A stretch of DNA of 64,000 nt from Candidatus Aminicenantota bacterium (GTDB lineage: Bacteria; Acidobacteriota; Aminicenantia; UBA2199): positions 1 to 64,000 of the forward strand of contig JAPKZK010000066.1 of assembly GCA_026393835.1 (NCBI GenBank), given 5' to 3'. The translations under genes and the position numbers were made by a program. The notes beneath the pieces are model-generated. The model worked only from the letters and a program-made list of their open reading frames with translations, had not been told where the DNA came from and did not search any database. Positions 37,836-47,003 of this stretch are shown piece after piece. Position 1 is the stretch's first letter; every line of letters starts with the position of its first letter.

Positions 37836-38695
37836 TGAAATATCGGAAAATATTATTTGTATTCATCTTGATAGTTATGATTTGCGTGATTCGGTTTTTA
37901 ACAAATCAAATAATTCATTCGGAGAGCCACTGTTCTGTTCGAAATGGAGAAAATGCCGTTAAAAGCATAATTATTGATGAAGGATTTGTTTTTTGGCGAT
38001 CCTTAAAAGGCAACGTATATGAATCAAAAAAGGATCTGTCAGATAAAGTGTATGTGTATCATTTCTTCGATATGTTCTCATCAAAAAATTATCTCATTTG
38101 GAATCATTTAAACGAGAATATAAAATTTTATACTCCATGGCTATCTGTAAATATACAAAAGGGATTAACGAAAATTAATGTTTACAATTCGGGCAAAGTA
38201 AGGATAGTGCACGCTGATAGTTCGACGGTCTTTAAGGATATTCCTATTAAAGATTTTTATCATGAAGATATAAGTGATTTTAAGTCTCTTCAAATAGAAG
38301 ATACAGGAGCTGATGAAATTCCTCAACCGATGATGATGAAAAGAAATGGTGAGATTAAAGTATGGAGTAAACTTTTCTCACTCTACTTCTACATTTCCAT
38401 AATAACTTTATTGATTTTGAATCACAAAGGATTTCGAGTACATTTGGCTACTATTTTCTATTTTATTATGGCGATCTTGTTCGGCGAGATGTTTATCAGA
38501 GGTGGAATTCTTCTTGATTTGACTTATATTGCGTCTTCACCTCAACCTTTGCTTATAAAAGCCTTCCTATTTTTTCTTGCACTGTATGGTCTAAGGCTTT
38601 TCTATAAAGGAATTAGAGATGTGAAATCTTTGAAGTTTTATGATATAGGGATAGTAATTTTCTTTTTTCTGCTGCCATGGATCATATACTTTTGA
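37835..38695 (+). CDS. Putative immunity protein 2, polytopic membrane protein
   Basis: 286 aa from ATG 37835, which overlaps the CT stop by one base (TAATG) with GGAGAG just upstream. One N-terminal transmembrane segment (about 5-25) is followed by a ~150-residue extracytoplasmic domain and then about four transmembrane segments (e.g. FYISIITLLIL, IFYFIMAILFG, AFLFFLALYG, IVIFFFLLPWIIYF). I do not recognise the family. The position directly behind a CT with HExxH, matching low GC, and envelope location all fit immunity against a toxin that acts in the periplasm or membrane. The start at TTG 37823 is less likely. Confidence 0.55.
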   Translation: MKYRKILFVFILIVMICVIRFLTNQIIHSESHCSVRNGENAVKSIIIDEGFVFWRSLKGNVYESKKDLSDKVYVYHFFDMFSSKNYLIWNHLNENIKFYTPWLSVNIQKGLTKINVYNSGKVRIVHADSSTVFKDIPIKDFYHEDISDFKSLQIEDTGADEIPQPMMMKRNGEIKVWSKLFSLYFYISIITLLILNHKGFRVHLATIFYFIMAILFGEMFIRGGILLDLTYIASSPQPLLIKAFLFFLALYGLRLFYKGIRDVKSLKFYDIGIVIFFFLLPWIIYF

Positions 38696-38775
38696 ATAAT
38701 GTTGTTTTTGTTGTTGATTGATAATAATCCATTTTTGAAGAATAAGTAAAGCAACTGGGCAACGGTCAAAAAATT

Positions 38776-41061
38776 GTGACAGCCTTTGAGTATTATCCAC
38801 CCAATACATATAATCCAAAAGACAGTTCAGGGCAATATAGTCCTGCCGGTCAATTAAAATCGATCACCGACGACAAGGGAAACAAAACATCGTATGAATA
38901 TGATGATCAGAACAGGATCAAAAAAATCGTCTACCCGGATTCAAGTGTCACTGAATATTCTTACGATAAAGAAGCAGGGCCAACCCAGAATGGCGATCCT
39001 GTTTATTATAGGGTAGTAACGGAAAAACAGCGAAATGGAAACGTTGTCAAACATTATTACGATGGCTTGCAGCGGTTAATAAAAAACGATATAACCCCGG
39101 CGGAAGGAGTTGACGGGACCACGTTAGAGACCTTTGCATACGACGGTTTGTCGCGATTGAGCAGTGCGGTGGATGACGATGCCGCGATAGAATATGGGTA
39201 TGACCCGGCCAGCAGGAAAACCTGGGGAAAACAAATGGGGAAATTGATCGAGTATACCTATGATAAGGTTAATAATCCCCTGTCAGTCAAATACCCCAAT
39301 AGCCGTTTGATCGAACGGGAGTTCGATGCATTAAGCAGGATAAAAAAGATAAGAGAAGGAGCTTCCGGCATAGCTGAGATGAACCATATCGGCAGGAGTT
39401 TCCGGCTTTTAAGCAAGCAGTATGGGAATGGTGATTTGATCTCTTACCTCTACGATAATGGACGCAGGTTAACCGGCCTTGAGTCAAAAAATAAAAATTC
39501 AGACTTGATTAATAAATATGTTTACGGTTATAATAGGGTTGGTATGAAAATGTTTGAACAAAGAGTACACGACGGTAATAAGGGCGATGCATTCAGTTAT
39601 GATGGAGTCTACCGTTTAACCGGCGTAAAGTTCAACAGTCCTGAGCCACATAATCCGGCGACCACTTTGTTTGAAAAGCAAAAAGCCATCAATTTGGATA
39701 AGGTATACAATATCATAAGCATCGTGGAGTCGCAGGATGGCCTGACAAATACGATTAATACCAGTATACCCGAAGGCAGCACTTACTCGAAGCTCAATCA
39801 ATACGAACGGTTCGATCAATGGGGACTTTCGTATGACTTGAATGGGAACATCACGCAGAAAGGGACGCAGCATTTTACCTATGATTACCGGAACCAATTG
39901 GTCAGAGCAGTAGGAGTCAATACCACGACTGATTTTAAATACGATCCTTTGGGGCACAGGGTAAAAAAGATAGTAAGCACTGGTTCCCAGGGAAAAACCA
40001 GCCAATACTTTTACGATGGCGATCAGCTTATCGAAGAAAGGGATGGGAATGATAACGTTCTTAAGCAGTACATTTATGGGGACGGGATCGATGAAATCAT
40101 ACGGATGGATAAATATGAAGGGGCAACCGTAACTTCTTATTATTTTCATACCGACGCCAATGGCTCCGTAACCTCGATAACAGACAAGGATGGAAATTTA
40201 ATAGAGCGAGTGACCTATGATACATATGGGATGCCGACCTTTTTGGACCCCACCGGAAATGTAATCCCTGAGTCTTTAATCGGAAATACCATCCTGTTCC
40301 AGGGCCGGGAGTATGATAAAGAGACCAATCTGTACTACTACCGCGCCCGTTATTATGACCCCATTATGGGGCGATTTCTTCAAAACGATCCAATGGGATA
40401 CCAGGATTCGATGAATCTATACCAGGGATTCAATATGAATCCGGTGAATTTTATTGATCCTTTCGGTACAGTGATACATGAGTGGAAAAACCTTGGTGTT
40501 TATGGTCCTGCCAGCGGGCGACCTGATGAGCCTGCCCCCTATACACTACCTAATTATGAAGAAGCAGGTGCGTATGCCGCGCTTTCAGACTTTATAAATA
40601 TTGAACCGGTACAGACATCCGATGGTAAATGGACCATCAGGGCCAGTTTTAAGATGATTTTATTAATTTGGCTTACACACGAATATAAATTGGAACATGA
40701 AAAGGCACATGTTGTACAATATATGGATCTCTATATTAGGATTCTCAGATTCTTAGAGCACATGGAAGACGTCGGAGATAGGAAGCCATATGAAACCAGG
40801 GCGTTAGCTCAAGCAGCAATAGATCGAATGGCAGGAAAAGATTATTCTGAAATAAAAAAGATGACAATAGTTCAAAATCCACTCGCCAGCTCACACGATA
40901 AGTTAACAAGAGTGGATGCCAACAAGATTATTGACGAGACTAATTACTTTGAAATGAAAAAACCCACGGATCCTCCCTTTAAGGTTAGAAAATTTAAAAA
41001 TGTGAAAACCTGGGTTGATTATATATTAGGGACCAAAGAAGAGAGTAAAGATGAAAAGTAA
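38776..41061 (+). CDS. Orphan Rhs core + CT cassette 3; CT has HEKAH zincin motif
   Basis: 761 aa from GTG 38776, no signal peptide. The frame is open upstream from a nearby stop and encodes Rhs-like sequence (VKQLGNGQKIVTAFEYY) matching the middle of the other Rhs genes, so the 5' part is missing. YD repeats fill ~10-500 and the Rhs core is at ~511-564 (ending DPFG). The 197-aa tail (565-761) carries His641-Glu-Lys-Ala-His645, a second independent HExxH motif, preceded by LTHEYKLE. Apart from the motif I see no similarity to the tail of cassette 2. The first 11 nt of the next gene overlap its end. Function as a metallopeptidase toxin is inferred from the motif and context. Confidence 0.75.
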   Translation: MTAFEYYPPNTYNPKDSSGQYSPAGQLKSITDDKGNKTSYEYDDQNRIKKIVYPDSSVTEYSYDKEAGPTQNGDPVYYRVVTEKQRNGNVVKHYYDGLQRLIKNDITPAEGVDGTTLETFAYDGLSRLSSAVDDDAAIEYGYDPASRKTWGKQMGKLIEYTYDKVNNPLSVKYPNSRLIEREFDALSRIKKIREGASGIAEMNHIGRSFRLLSKQYGNGDLISYLYDNGRRLTGLESKNKNSDLINKYVYGYNRVGMKMFEQRVHDGNKGDAFSYDGVYRLTGVKFNSPEPHNPATTLFEKQKAINLDKVYNIISIVESQDGLTNTINTSIPEGSTYSKLNQYERFDQWGLSYDLNGNITQKGTQHFTYDYRNQLVRAVGVNTTTDFKYDPLGHRVKKIVSTGSQGKTSQYFYDGDQLIEERDGNDNVLKQYIYGDGIDEIIRMDKYEGATVTSYYFHTDANGSVTSITDKDGNLIERVTYDTYGMPTFLDPTGNVIPESLIGNTILFQGREYDKETNLYYYRARYYDPIMGRFLQNDPMGYQDSMNLYQGFNMNPVNFIDPFGTVIHEWKNLGVYGPASGRPDEPAPYTLPNYEEAGAYAALSDFINIEPVQTSDGKWTIRASFKMILLIWLTHEYKLEHEKAHVVQYMDLYIRILRFLEHMEDVGDRKPYETRALAQAAIDRMAGKDYSEIKKMTIVQNPLASSHDKLTRVDANKIIDETNYFEMKKPTDPPFKVRKFKNVKTWVDYILGTKEESKDEK

Positions 41062-41650
41062 ATTATTGATCCTGGTTATCTGTTTTGTATTCATCATTGG
41101 ATGTGAAAAAGGAGACGATGAAGAGATATTTGACCTAAAAGGGAATAAGATATCCGAATTTGAATTCAAGCTGAGAAGGGAAACCGGGACTATTATTTCT
41201 TATTATAAAAATGGGAATAAGAAAGCGCTTATGACATTTAAGAATGGCGATCCATATTTGATTGAAGAATGGTATGAAAATGGAAAAATAAAAAATAAAA
41301 GGGAATACACCAGGATTTACAGTGACTGGAAAGAGAGTACCTGGTATGAAAATGGGAATAAAGAAAAAGAAACAGAAATAAAGAATCGCGTTGAGCATGG
41401 AAAAACGACACGTTGGTATGAGAATGGTCAGAAACGAAGTGAATATGACTATTTTGAAGGCAATTACCATGGCCAATGCACCTGGTGGCGTGAAAATGGT
41501 CAGATGTCGGCATCAGAAGAATATAAATATGGAGAACCACATGGGAAGCACATAACCTGGGATAAAAATGGAAAAATAGACAGGGAAACTATCTTTAAGG
41601 ATGGAAAAATGATCAGTGATAAATATCCTTCTACGGCCACAAGCAAATAA
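41051..41650 (+). CDS. Putative immunity protein 3: YwqK-like MORN-type lipoprotein
   Basis: 199 aa. The signal peptide MKSKLLILVICFVFIIGC has a good lipobox (IIGC, Cys18). The rest consists of about six repeats with the pattern WYENGxKxxExxYxxGxxHGxxxxW, the MORN-variant repeat of the 'toxin-antitoxin system YwqK family antitoxin' group. YwqK-type proteins are known partners of polymorphic toxins in Bacillus. Here the lipid anchor would place it on the periplasmic face of a membrane. It overlaps the end of the HEKAH CT gene by 11 nt, which supports co-translation. Function as immunity is well supported by family plus position, though not proven. Confidence 0.7.
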   Translation: MKSKLLILVICFVFIIGCEKGDDEEIFDLKGNKISEFEFKLRRETGTIISYYKNGNKKALMTFKNGDPYLIEEWYENGKIKNKREYTRIYSDWKESTWYENGNKEKETEIKNRVEHGKTTRWYENGQKRSEYDYFEGNYHGQCTWWRENGQMSASEEYKYGEPHGKHITWDKNGKIDRETIFKDGKMISDKYPSTATSK

Positions 41651-42044
41651 TCGATCCATTGACAAATCGGGGCAAAATTGAGCCGAAGTTTTTTTTAATT
41701 GCCGAGTAAATACTGGAAGAGGCTTGTTCCCAACTATAAAAAATAAGGGAAATAATACATCTGTTCTGCCTTCCGCGAGATTGGAAATGAAAAAAACAAA
41801 TGCCGGTTACTTTAAGTATAAGCAAATTCCGTTACAAGGGCAAAGATATCCGGTAAAGATGAGCCGATATCCAATAAAAATAAGGGGCCGGAGCAGGATT
41901 ATCATACAGATGTTCCAACAATTCATGCATCCGCACACGGATTTTATCCAGGTGGACATACAAACAGAGGTCCGGCAACAATCAATACAACAATATCCCT
42001 TAAAAGTATACCGACTTAACCCGCCGGAGCTGCCCACGGTCGTG
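41651..42044. other. Non-coding stretch before the 21-nt array A
   Basis: I see no convincing gene. Near 41,820-41,885 there are two or three weak 21-nt-spaced words (AGATATCCGGTAAA, CGATATCCAATAAA), which suggests that older, more decayed units of the same kind of array start here. Confidence 0.4.
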
Positions 42045-42359
42045 CAAACGGTGCCCTTGCATGCGCTAACAGTAGGGTTGCAAACGCTAACGGTCCCCTT
42101 GCACGTGCAAACGGTGCCCTCGCACTTGCGAACGGTGCCCTCGCACATGCAAACGGTGCCCTCGCACTTGCGAACGGTGCCCTCGCACTTGCGAACGGTG
42201 CCCTCGCACATGCAAATGGTGCCCTCGCACGTGCAAACAGTGCCCTCGCACTTGCAAACGGTGCCCTCGCACGTGCAAACGGTGCCCTCGCACTTGCAAA
42301 TGGTGCCCTCGCACTTGCAAACGGTGCCAAGGCACGTGCAAACGGTGCCCTCGCACTTG
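42045..42359. repeat. 21-nt tandem array A (15 units)
   Basis: Fifteen units in perfect 21-nt register share the core GCAAACGGTGCCCTCGCA. The last codon varies (CTT, CAT, CGT). The first two units are degenerate. Plus-strand frames read as heptads ANGALAx or TVPSHLQ. In the ANGALAx frame GCA/GCG and AAC/AAT differences are silent, but no start codon precedes it. There are no CRISPR-like unique spacers. Confidence 0.85.
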
Positions 42360-42452
42360 CAAACCTAATGCCTGCACGTACTGAACCTCCAGGAGCATCG
42401 GGGCCGGAAAAGTTTCTAAATGAAATCGTCCGTGATGGTCCTACAATCGGAA

Positions 42453-42467
42453 CCCCACGCAGTGGGG
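42453..42467. other. Hairpin CCCCAC-GCA-GTGGGG
   Basis: A perfect 6-bp stem with 3-nt loop lies between array A and the Rhs cassette 4 frame. No T run follows. It resembles in style the GC hairpins at 2989 and 3471. Confidence 0.4.
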
Positions 42468-42516
42468 AGGGGAAGTACTGCAAACCTCATACACTTACAG
42501 TAACTTTACCAACCGG

Positions 42517-45500
42517 GTGACTTCGATTACCAACCCAAAAGGGAATAAAACAGAATTTAGCTTAGGTTCATTGAACGGAAATGTGGAAAAGGTCACATCT
42601 CCCGGTAATATTTCGGCTAGTTATACCTATAATGATTACGGTCAGTTGACCCAGGAAACCGGCCCCCTGGGGCAAATAACGAGGTATGATTACTACCCGG
42701 AGACAGCGCCGTCAGGAGACGGTGAAGCGTCTCAGGGCGGTAGAGACCTTGACACAAAAACAGGCGGTTATTTAAAAGAGATCGTAGTAGATGTAGGCGG
42801 GGATAACATTTCCCAGGGTTATGTCTACAACCATCTGGGCAATGTAACAAGCAGCACAGATGGGGAAGGAGTCGAGACACAATATGAATACAATGATTTT
42901 GATGCGGTAACCGGTATTACCGCGGGCGCCACCTCGGCCTCAAACGGCGGTGAAGCAATCAATTATACAACCACTTTTACTTATGATGAAAATGGTAATG
43001 TAAAGACCGGTACAGAAGGAGGAATTACCTCCACCTATACCTACAACTTGTTAAACTTACCCACTTCTATCGTCAGCCAGGGCGGCGAAACGACGCATAC
43101 CATGACGTATGTCTATGATAATATGGGAAATGTCAAAGAGGTGGTTTATCCTAAAGGCAATAAAGATACCTTTGCCTACAATAACCGGAATCTTCTTGCA
43201 AACAAAACTATTGGCAATCTGACCACAATCTGTTATAATTACAACGGTAACGGAAATGTGAACCGGATGATAGACGGCGAAAGCAAAATATACAGCTTTA
43301 ATTATGATGGTCATGATCGCTTAAAAGAGGTAATAGACCCACTGGGGAATAAAGTGAGTTATGGATATGACGCCGGTTCCAATGTAACCGCATTCGCCGA
43401 GATGGGCATCGATGGAAAAACCTTCAACCAGGGTTTCGACTTTGATCCGTTGGACCGTCTTACCCAAAAGCGCGTGCTGAAAGATAACGGGGAAATCCTC
43501 TCAAAATATATTTACAATATACCGGACCGTAAGGTCTCCATGGTAACACCCAACCAACACCAATGGGATATGACGCTGACGGGATCAGGATTAACCAAAC
43601 AAATGGCCGACCCGCTGGGCAATCGGGATGATTACGCCTATGACAATAGGGGTTGGCTATCCGCTAAGATAGAGAATGAAGCCGTGGGGAAAACCCTGAC
43701 CCTCGCCTTTAGCCATACAGTGCTTGGGGCTCCGGATGTGACTGGAGATTCCATCGGACGCGATTATAAACAAATTTACAGTCGGGACAGGCAACTGCCG
43801 GAATACATCCTTGACCCGGAAAAAGGATTGACGTCGTTTGGATACGATGGATTCAACCGGTTAAGCTCTGAAAAGCGGCATATCGCTTATCAAGGCGTGA
43901 TAAAAGAAGCCGGAACCACGTATACATACGATCCCAACGGCAACCTTTCAACTATAACGGATTCTGAGAACAACATTACCCGTTATGAATATGATAGCAA
44001 AGACCGGTTAACGGATATATTCTATCCAGGAACAACCAATGAACATATCACTTACAATAACCGCGACCAGGTCTTAACCTACCAGGACTTGAACGGGACC
44101 GTAATTACCAATACCTATGATGACGCGGGACGTTTGACAGACATAACAACCGCGGCCGCTCCGGGCGTTGAGGGTCCTTTTAATGAGCATTTTGAATATG
44201 ACGGTTTGAACCGGCTGACGCTGGCCTCCAACAGCGAAGCAGACGTTCGGTTTGTCTATGACCGGGCCGGTCGTTTACAAACAGAAATCCAGGAGCTAAA
44301 GGATGGCGGCGAGGGCGGCGGCGGCGGATCGATTGTCGCCACATATACCGTGAATTACCGGCATGATGACAACGGGAATAACACCACGATCACCTACCCT
44401 TCCGGTAAAGTTGTCGTAATCGCCCCGGATGCCCTGGACCGGATTTCAACCATAAAAGACGGCAGTAATACCTTGATCGCCGGATACACCTACGAGGGCA
44501 AAGGGAAAATTCGTCAGAAAAATATTCATAACGTCATAACCGTGGATACCGCTTTTGATGAAGGCCGTCGTCCCTTATCCATGACTTACAAAAATAATCA
44601 AATCCAACAAGTATACATCGATAAAGCCATGAACTGGAACAAAGTGGATTTGAAAGAATTTGATCTTGATTACGGTAAAAAAGAAGCTTACACCTACGAC
44701 TCCACCTATCGCTTGCGAAAGGTAGATAATAAGAGCGATAATGCTCAATATGAATATAAGTTGGATGAATTGGAAAACCCTGAAACCGTCATAGAGACCA
44801 TTAATGGCGTCTCAGAAAGTAAAAACGCCGTAACCAATGAGCGGCAGCAACTGGTAAACTATGATGGAAAGACCTTAACCTACGATAACAACGGCAATAT
44901 GACGGGTTTCGATAAAGCCGGTTATGTTTACAATTGGAAGAACCAACTGGTGAAAGTGAGCACCGGTACAGGAGTGAATCTCGAATACAAATATGATGCA
45001 CTGAACCGGCGGACAGCCAGGATAATCAAAACCCCTGAAAGTAAAACCGTTATTCGTTATGTTCATGATGGCTACCGGGTCCTCGAGGAGAGGGATGAGC
45101 AAGGCACGTTGAAATACCGGTATACCTATGGAAACGGCATCGATGAGCGGATCGAGATGGAGAAGCGGGAGGTGAAACCGGATGGAACGGTGGCATACAA
45201 GAGTTATTACCTGCTTCACGACAGCATTGGAAATGTGATCGGTCTGACCAATGCCGCCGGGTTATTGATCGAAAAGTATAAATACAATCCCTATGGCAAG
45301 GTGAAGTTTTACAATACCGAGAACTCCCCGAAAGTGGACAGTATAACCATAAGGGATGGTAAAATCAAACTGTATTTCGATAGGGCTGTGGATATAAACA
45401 GCATCGATATCCATGTAGTGATAATAGGGAATCAGCAGAAGATACCGGTAGATATAGAAAGCAGTCAATCCGGTCGGCAGTATCTCCTGGCTCCCGATTC

Positions 45501-47001
45501 CGGGCCGCTTCCCCAAAATGAACCGCTCAACATAAAAGTAAATTCCAAAGAAGATAGTTCAGGCACAAGTTTTGCTGATCAATCAACTCCACTTCTCTCA
45601 CAGGATTTTGTGTACCATGGCGGAGCGGTTGAGGTTATCCACGATCAGGGGGCGCCTCGGGTTGAAAGTATGACGCATGAAGGAAATGAGCTATTGATCG
45701 AGTTTAATGAAGATGTCAAGCCGGCATCTTTAAGCGATCATATCGAATTGACTTACCAGGGAACAGCGATAAACGGAACTATCGGTATTATTGGCGATAA
45801 CCAGGTCAAATTTACACCGGATGAGCCATTATCCGATACAAAGCAATACAGCGTGAAAGTAAGTGATGTCGAAGACTATGCGGGCAAAGTAATCGAGCTT
45901 TTTTCCCTGGACTTTGAGTTGAATGTTGAGAGTAAATTACTGTTTTCTTACTCCATATTGACCGAAAGCAATCACAGTATTGTTGGCAACAACTCCCTGA
46001 TGCATGGCCGGGATTACGAACCGGAAGTGGAACTTTATTATTACCGTGCCCGATATTACCATCCGGAATTAGGGCGATTCCTACAGCCGGACCCCATGGG
46101 GTATGAGGATTCTATGAACCTTTACCAGGGCTTCAATATGAACCCGGCTAATTTTGTTGACCCATTTGGAGAGGGTGTTAAACCCGGTGTAGAGCCTGAA
46201 GTCGTAAAGAGCGCCTATATCCAATTTATGCAGTCAGGTGATTCCCCGGATACTGCCCTGAGAAAACTTGAAAAATATGGTTATATAGACAGTGAAATTG
46301 GATATAAGCTTGCACTCTGTGTCTCTACACATGTTGAACCAGGGGCACAGGTAATGGGAACAGCAGCATATTATATGTTCGAATTTTCTCCAGCAGGAGT
46401 TTTTAAGGACATCGTTTCTCTTCCCTTTGGATACGATCTTGTTTCAGGGGAAGAGATGAAATGGTGGCAGAAAGCCCTTATAGCAACACCATTCCTGGTG
46501 AAAGCAAATAAAATATATCAAGCAAGAAAATTATTTGATACCGCAGGTGATACCGCAAAACTGCTTGATATCGGGGATGATGTAGCCAAGGTTAGTGAAA
46601 AAGCCGCATCCAAATTCCAATTTCTTTCTAAAATTAGGACTCAATATGTCGATGAAATAAAAAAGATGACTGAAATTGCAAATGATGCATTATCAAGTAA
46701 TCTATCTCCTGAAGAATTGGAAAAAGTAGCAAGGATGTTACACAAAATGAGGCGCGAAATGGGGATTAAGTTTAAGAAGCTGACTCCTCTCTTGAGTCGT
46801 TTAAAAATATATTATAGAAATTTTGCTCCAAAATGGTTTCCAAAAGTAAAGTGGTTAGATGAATGGGTAAAACCAAAGGGATATGGAAACATCTATGGTC
46901 CTACTATTGATTGGATGAGAAAGCATGGGAAGTCTTGGGAGGACATAATAAGGACGGCTGTAAAAACAGATCCTAGAACAAATAAACTATTGGGGATTTA
47001 A
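42517..47001 (+). CDS. Orphan Rhs core + CT cassette 4 with inserted Ig domains
   Basis: 1494 aa from GTG 42517. The frame is open upstream for about 30 codons and already encodes YD-like sequence (TSYTYSNFTNR) without a start, and there is no signal peptide. YD repeats span ~1-930. Two Ig-like units of SbsA/Big_5 type (about 935-1145; LYFDRAVDINS, IEFNEDVKPASLSDHI) then interrupt the usual path into the Rhs core (about 1160-1218, YYYRARYYHPELGRFLQ, DPFG). The 276-aa CT (1219-1494) has a helical pre-toxin-like part and a basic C-terminal segment ending WMRKHGKSWEDII and PRTNKLLG. I do not recognise its activity; an intracellular target is suggested by the cytosolic immunity candidate. The core has diverged most from the other three. 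Confidence 0.72.
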   Translation: MTSITNPKGNKTEFSLGSLNGNVEKVTSPGNISASYTYNDYGQLTQETGPLGQITRYDYYPETAPSGDGEASQGGRDLDTKTGGYLKEIVVDVGGDNISQGYVYNHLGNVTSSTDGEGVETQYEYNDFDAVTGITAGATSASNGGEAINYTTTFTYDENGNVKTGTEGGITSTYTYNLLNLPTSIVSQGGETTHTMTYVYDNMGNVKEVVYPKGNKDTFAYNNRNLLANKTIGNLTTICYNYNGNGNVNRMIDGESKIYSFNYDGHDRLKEVIDPLGNKVSYGYDAGSNVTAFAEMGIDGKTFNQGFDFDPLDRLTQKRVLKDNGEILSKYIYNIPDRKVSMVTPNQHQWDMTLTGSGLTKQMADPLGNRDDYAYDNRGWLSAKIENEAVGKTLTLAFSHTVLGAPDVTGDSIGRDYKQIYSRDRQLPEYILDPEKGLTSFGYDGFNRLSSEKRHIAYQGVIKEAGTTYTYDPNGNLSTITDSENNITRYEYDSKDRLTDIFYPGTTNEHITYNNRDQVLTYQDLNGTVITNTYDDAGRLTDITTAAAPGVEGPFNEHFEYDGLNRLTLASNSEADVRFVYDRAGRLQTEIQELKDGGEGGGGGSIVATYTVNYRHDDNGNNTTITYPSGKVVVIAPDALDRISTIKDGSNTLIAGYTYEGKGKIRQKNIHNVITVDTAFDEGRRPLSMTYKNNQIQQVYIDKAMNWNKVDLKEFDLDYGKKEAYTYDSTYRLRKVDNKSDNAQYEYKLDELENPETVIETINGVSESKNAVTNERQQLVNYDGKTLTYDNNGNMTGFDKAGYVYNWKNQLVKVSTGTGVNLEYKYDALNRRTARIIKTPESKTVIRYVHDGYRVLEERDEQGTLKYRYTYGNGIDERIEMEKREVKPDGTVAYKSYYLLHDSIGNVIGLTNAAGLLIEKYKYNPYGKVKFYNTENSPKVDSITIRDGKIKLYFDRAVDINSIDIHVVIIGNQQKIPVDIESSQSGRQYLLAPDSGPLPQNEPLNIKVNSKEDSSGTSFADQSTPLLSQDFVYHGGAVEVIHDQGAPRVESMTHEGNELLIEFNEDVKPASLSDHIELTYQGTAINGTIGIIGDNQVKFTPDEPLSDTKQYSVKVSDVEDYAGKVIELFSLDFELNVESKLLFSYSILTESNHSIVGNNSLMHGRDYEPEVELYYYRARYYHPELGRFLQPDPMGYEDSMNLYQGFNMNPANFVDPFGEGVKPGVEPEVVKSAYIQFMQSGDSPDTALRKLEKYGYIDSEIGYKLALCVSTHVEPGAQVMGTAAYYMFEFSPAGVFKDIVSLPFGYDLVSGEEMKWWQKALIATPFLVKANKIYQARKLFDTAGDTAKLLDIGDDVAKVSEKAASKFQFLSKIRTQYVDEIKKMTEIANDALSSNLSPEELEKVARMLHKMRREMGIKFKKLTPLLSRLKIYYRNFAPKWFPKVKWLDEWVKPKGYGNIYGPTIDWMRKHGKSWEDIIRTAVKTDPRTNKLLGI

Positions 47002-47003
47002 AA

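Noticed and set aside
42045..42359. CRISPR array
   Set aside because: The units are contiguous 21-mers without unique spacers, and no cas gene is present; the same holds for arrays B, B', C and D.
41724..42368. Plus-strand protein with TVPSHLQ repeats
   Set aside because: Its length comes from the 21-nt repeat, which leaves several frames open on both strands. There is no ribosome site and no domain.
42016..42483. Minus-strand protein with ARAPFAS repeats
   Set aside because: Same repeat artefact on the other strand.
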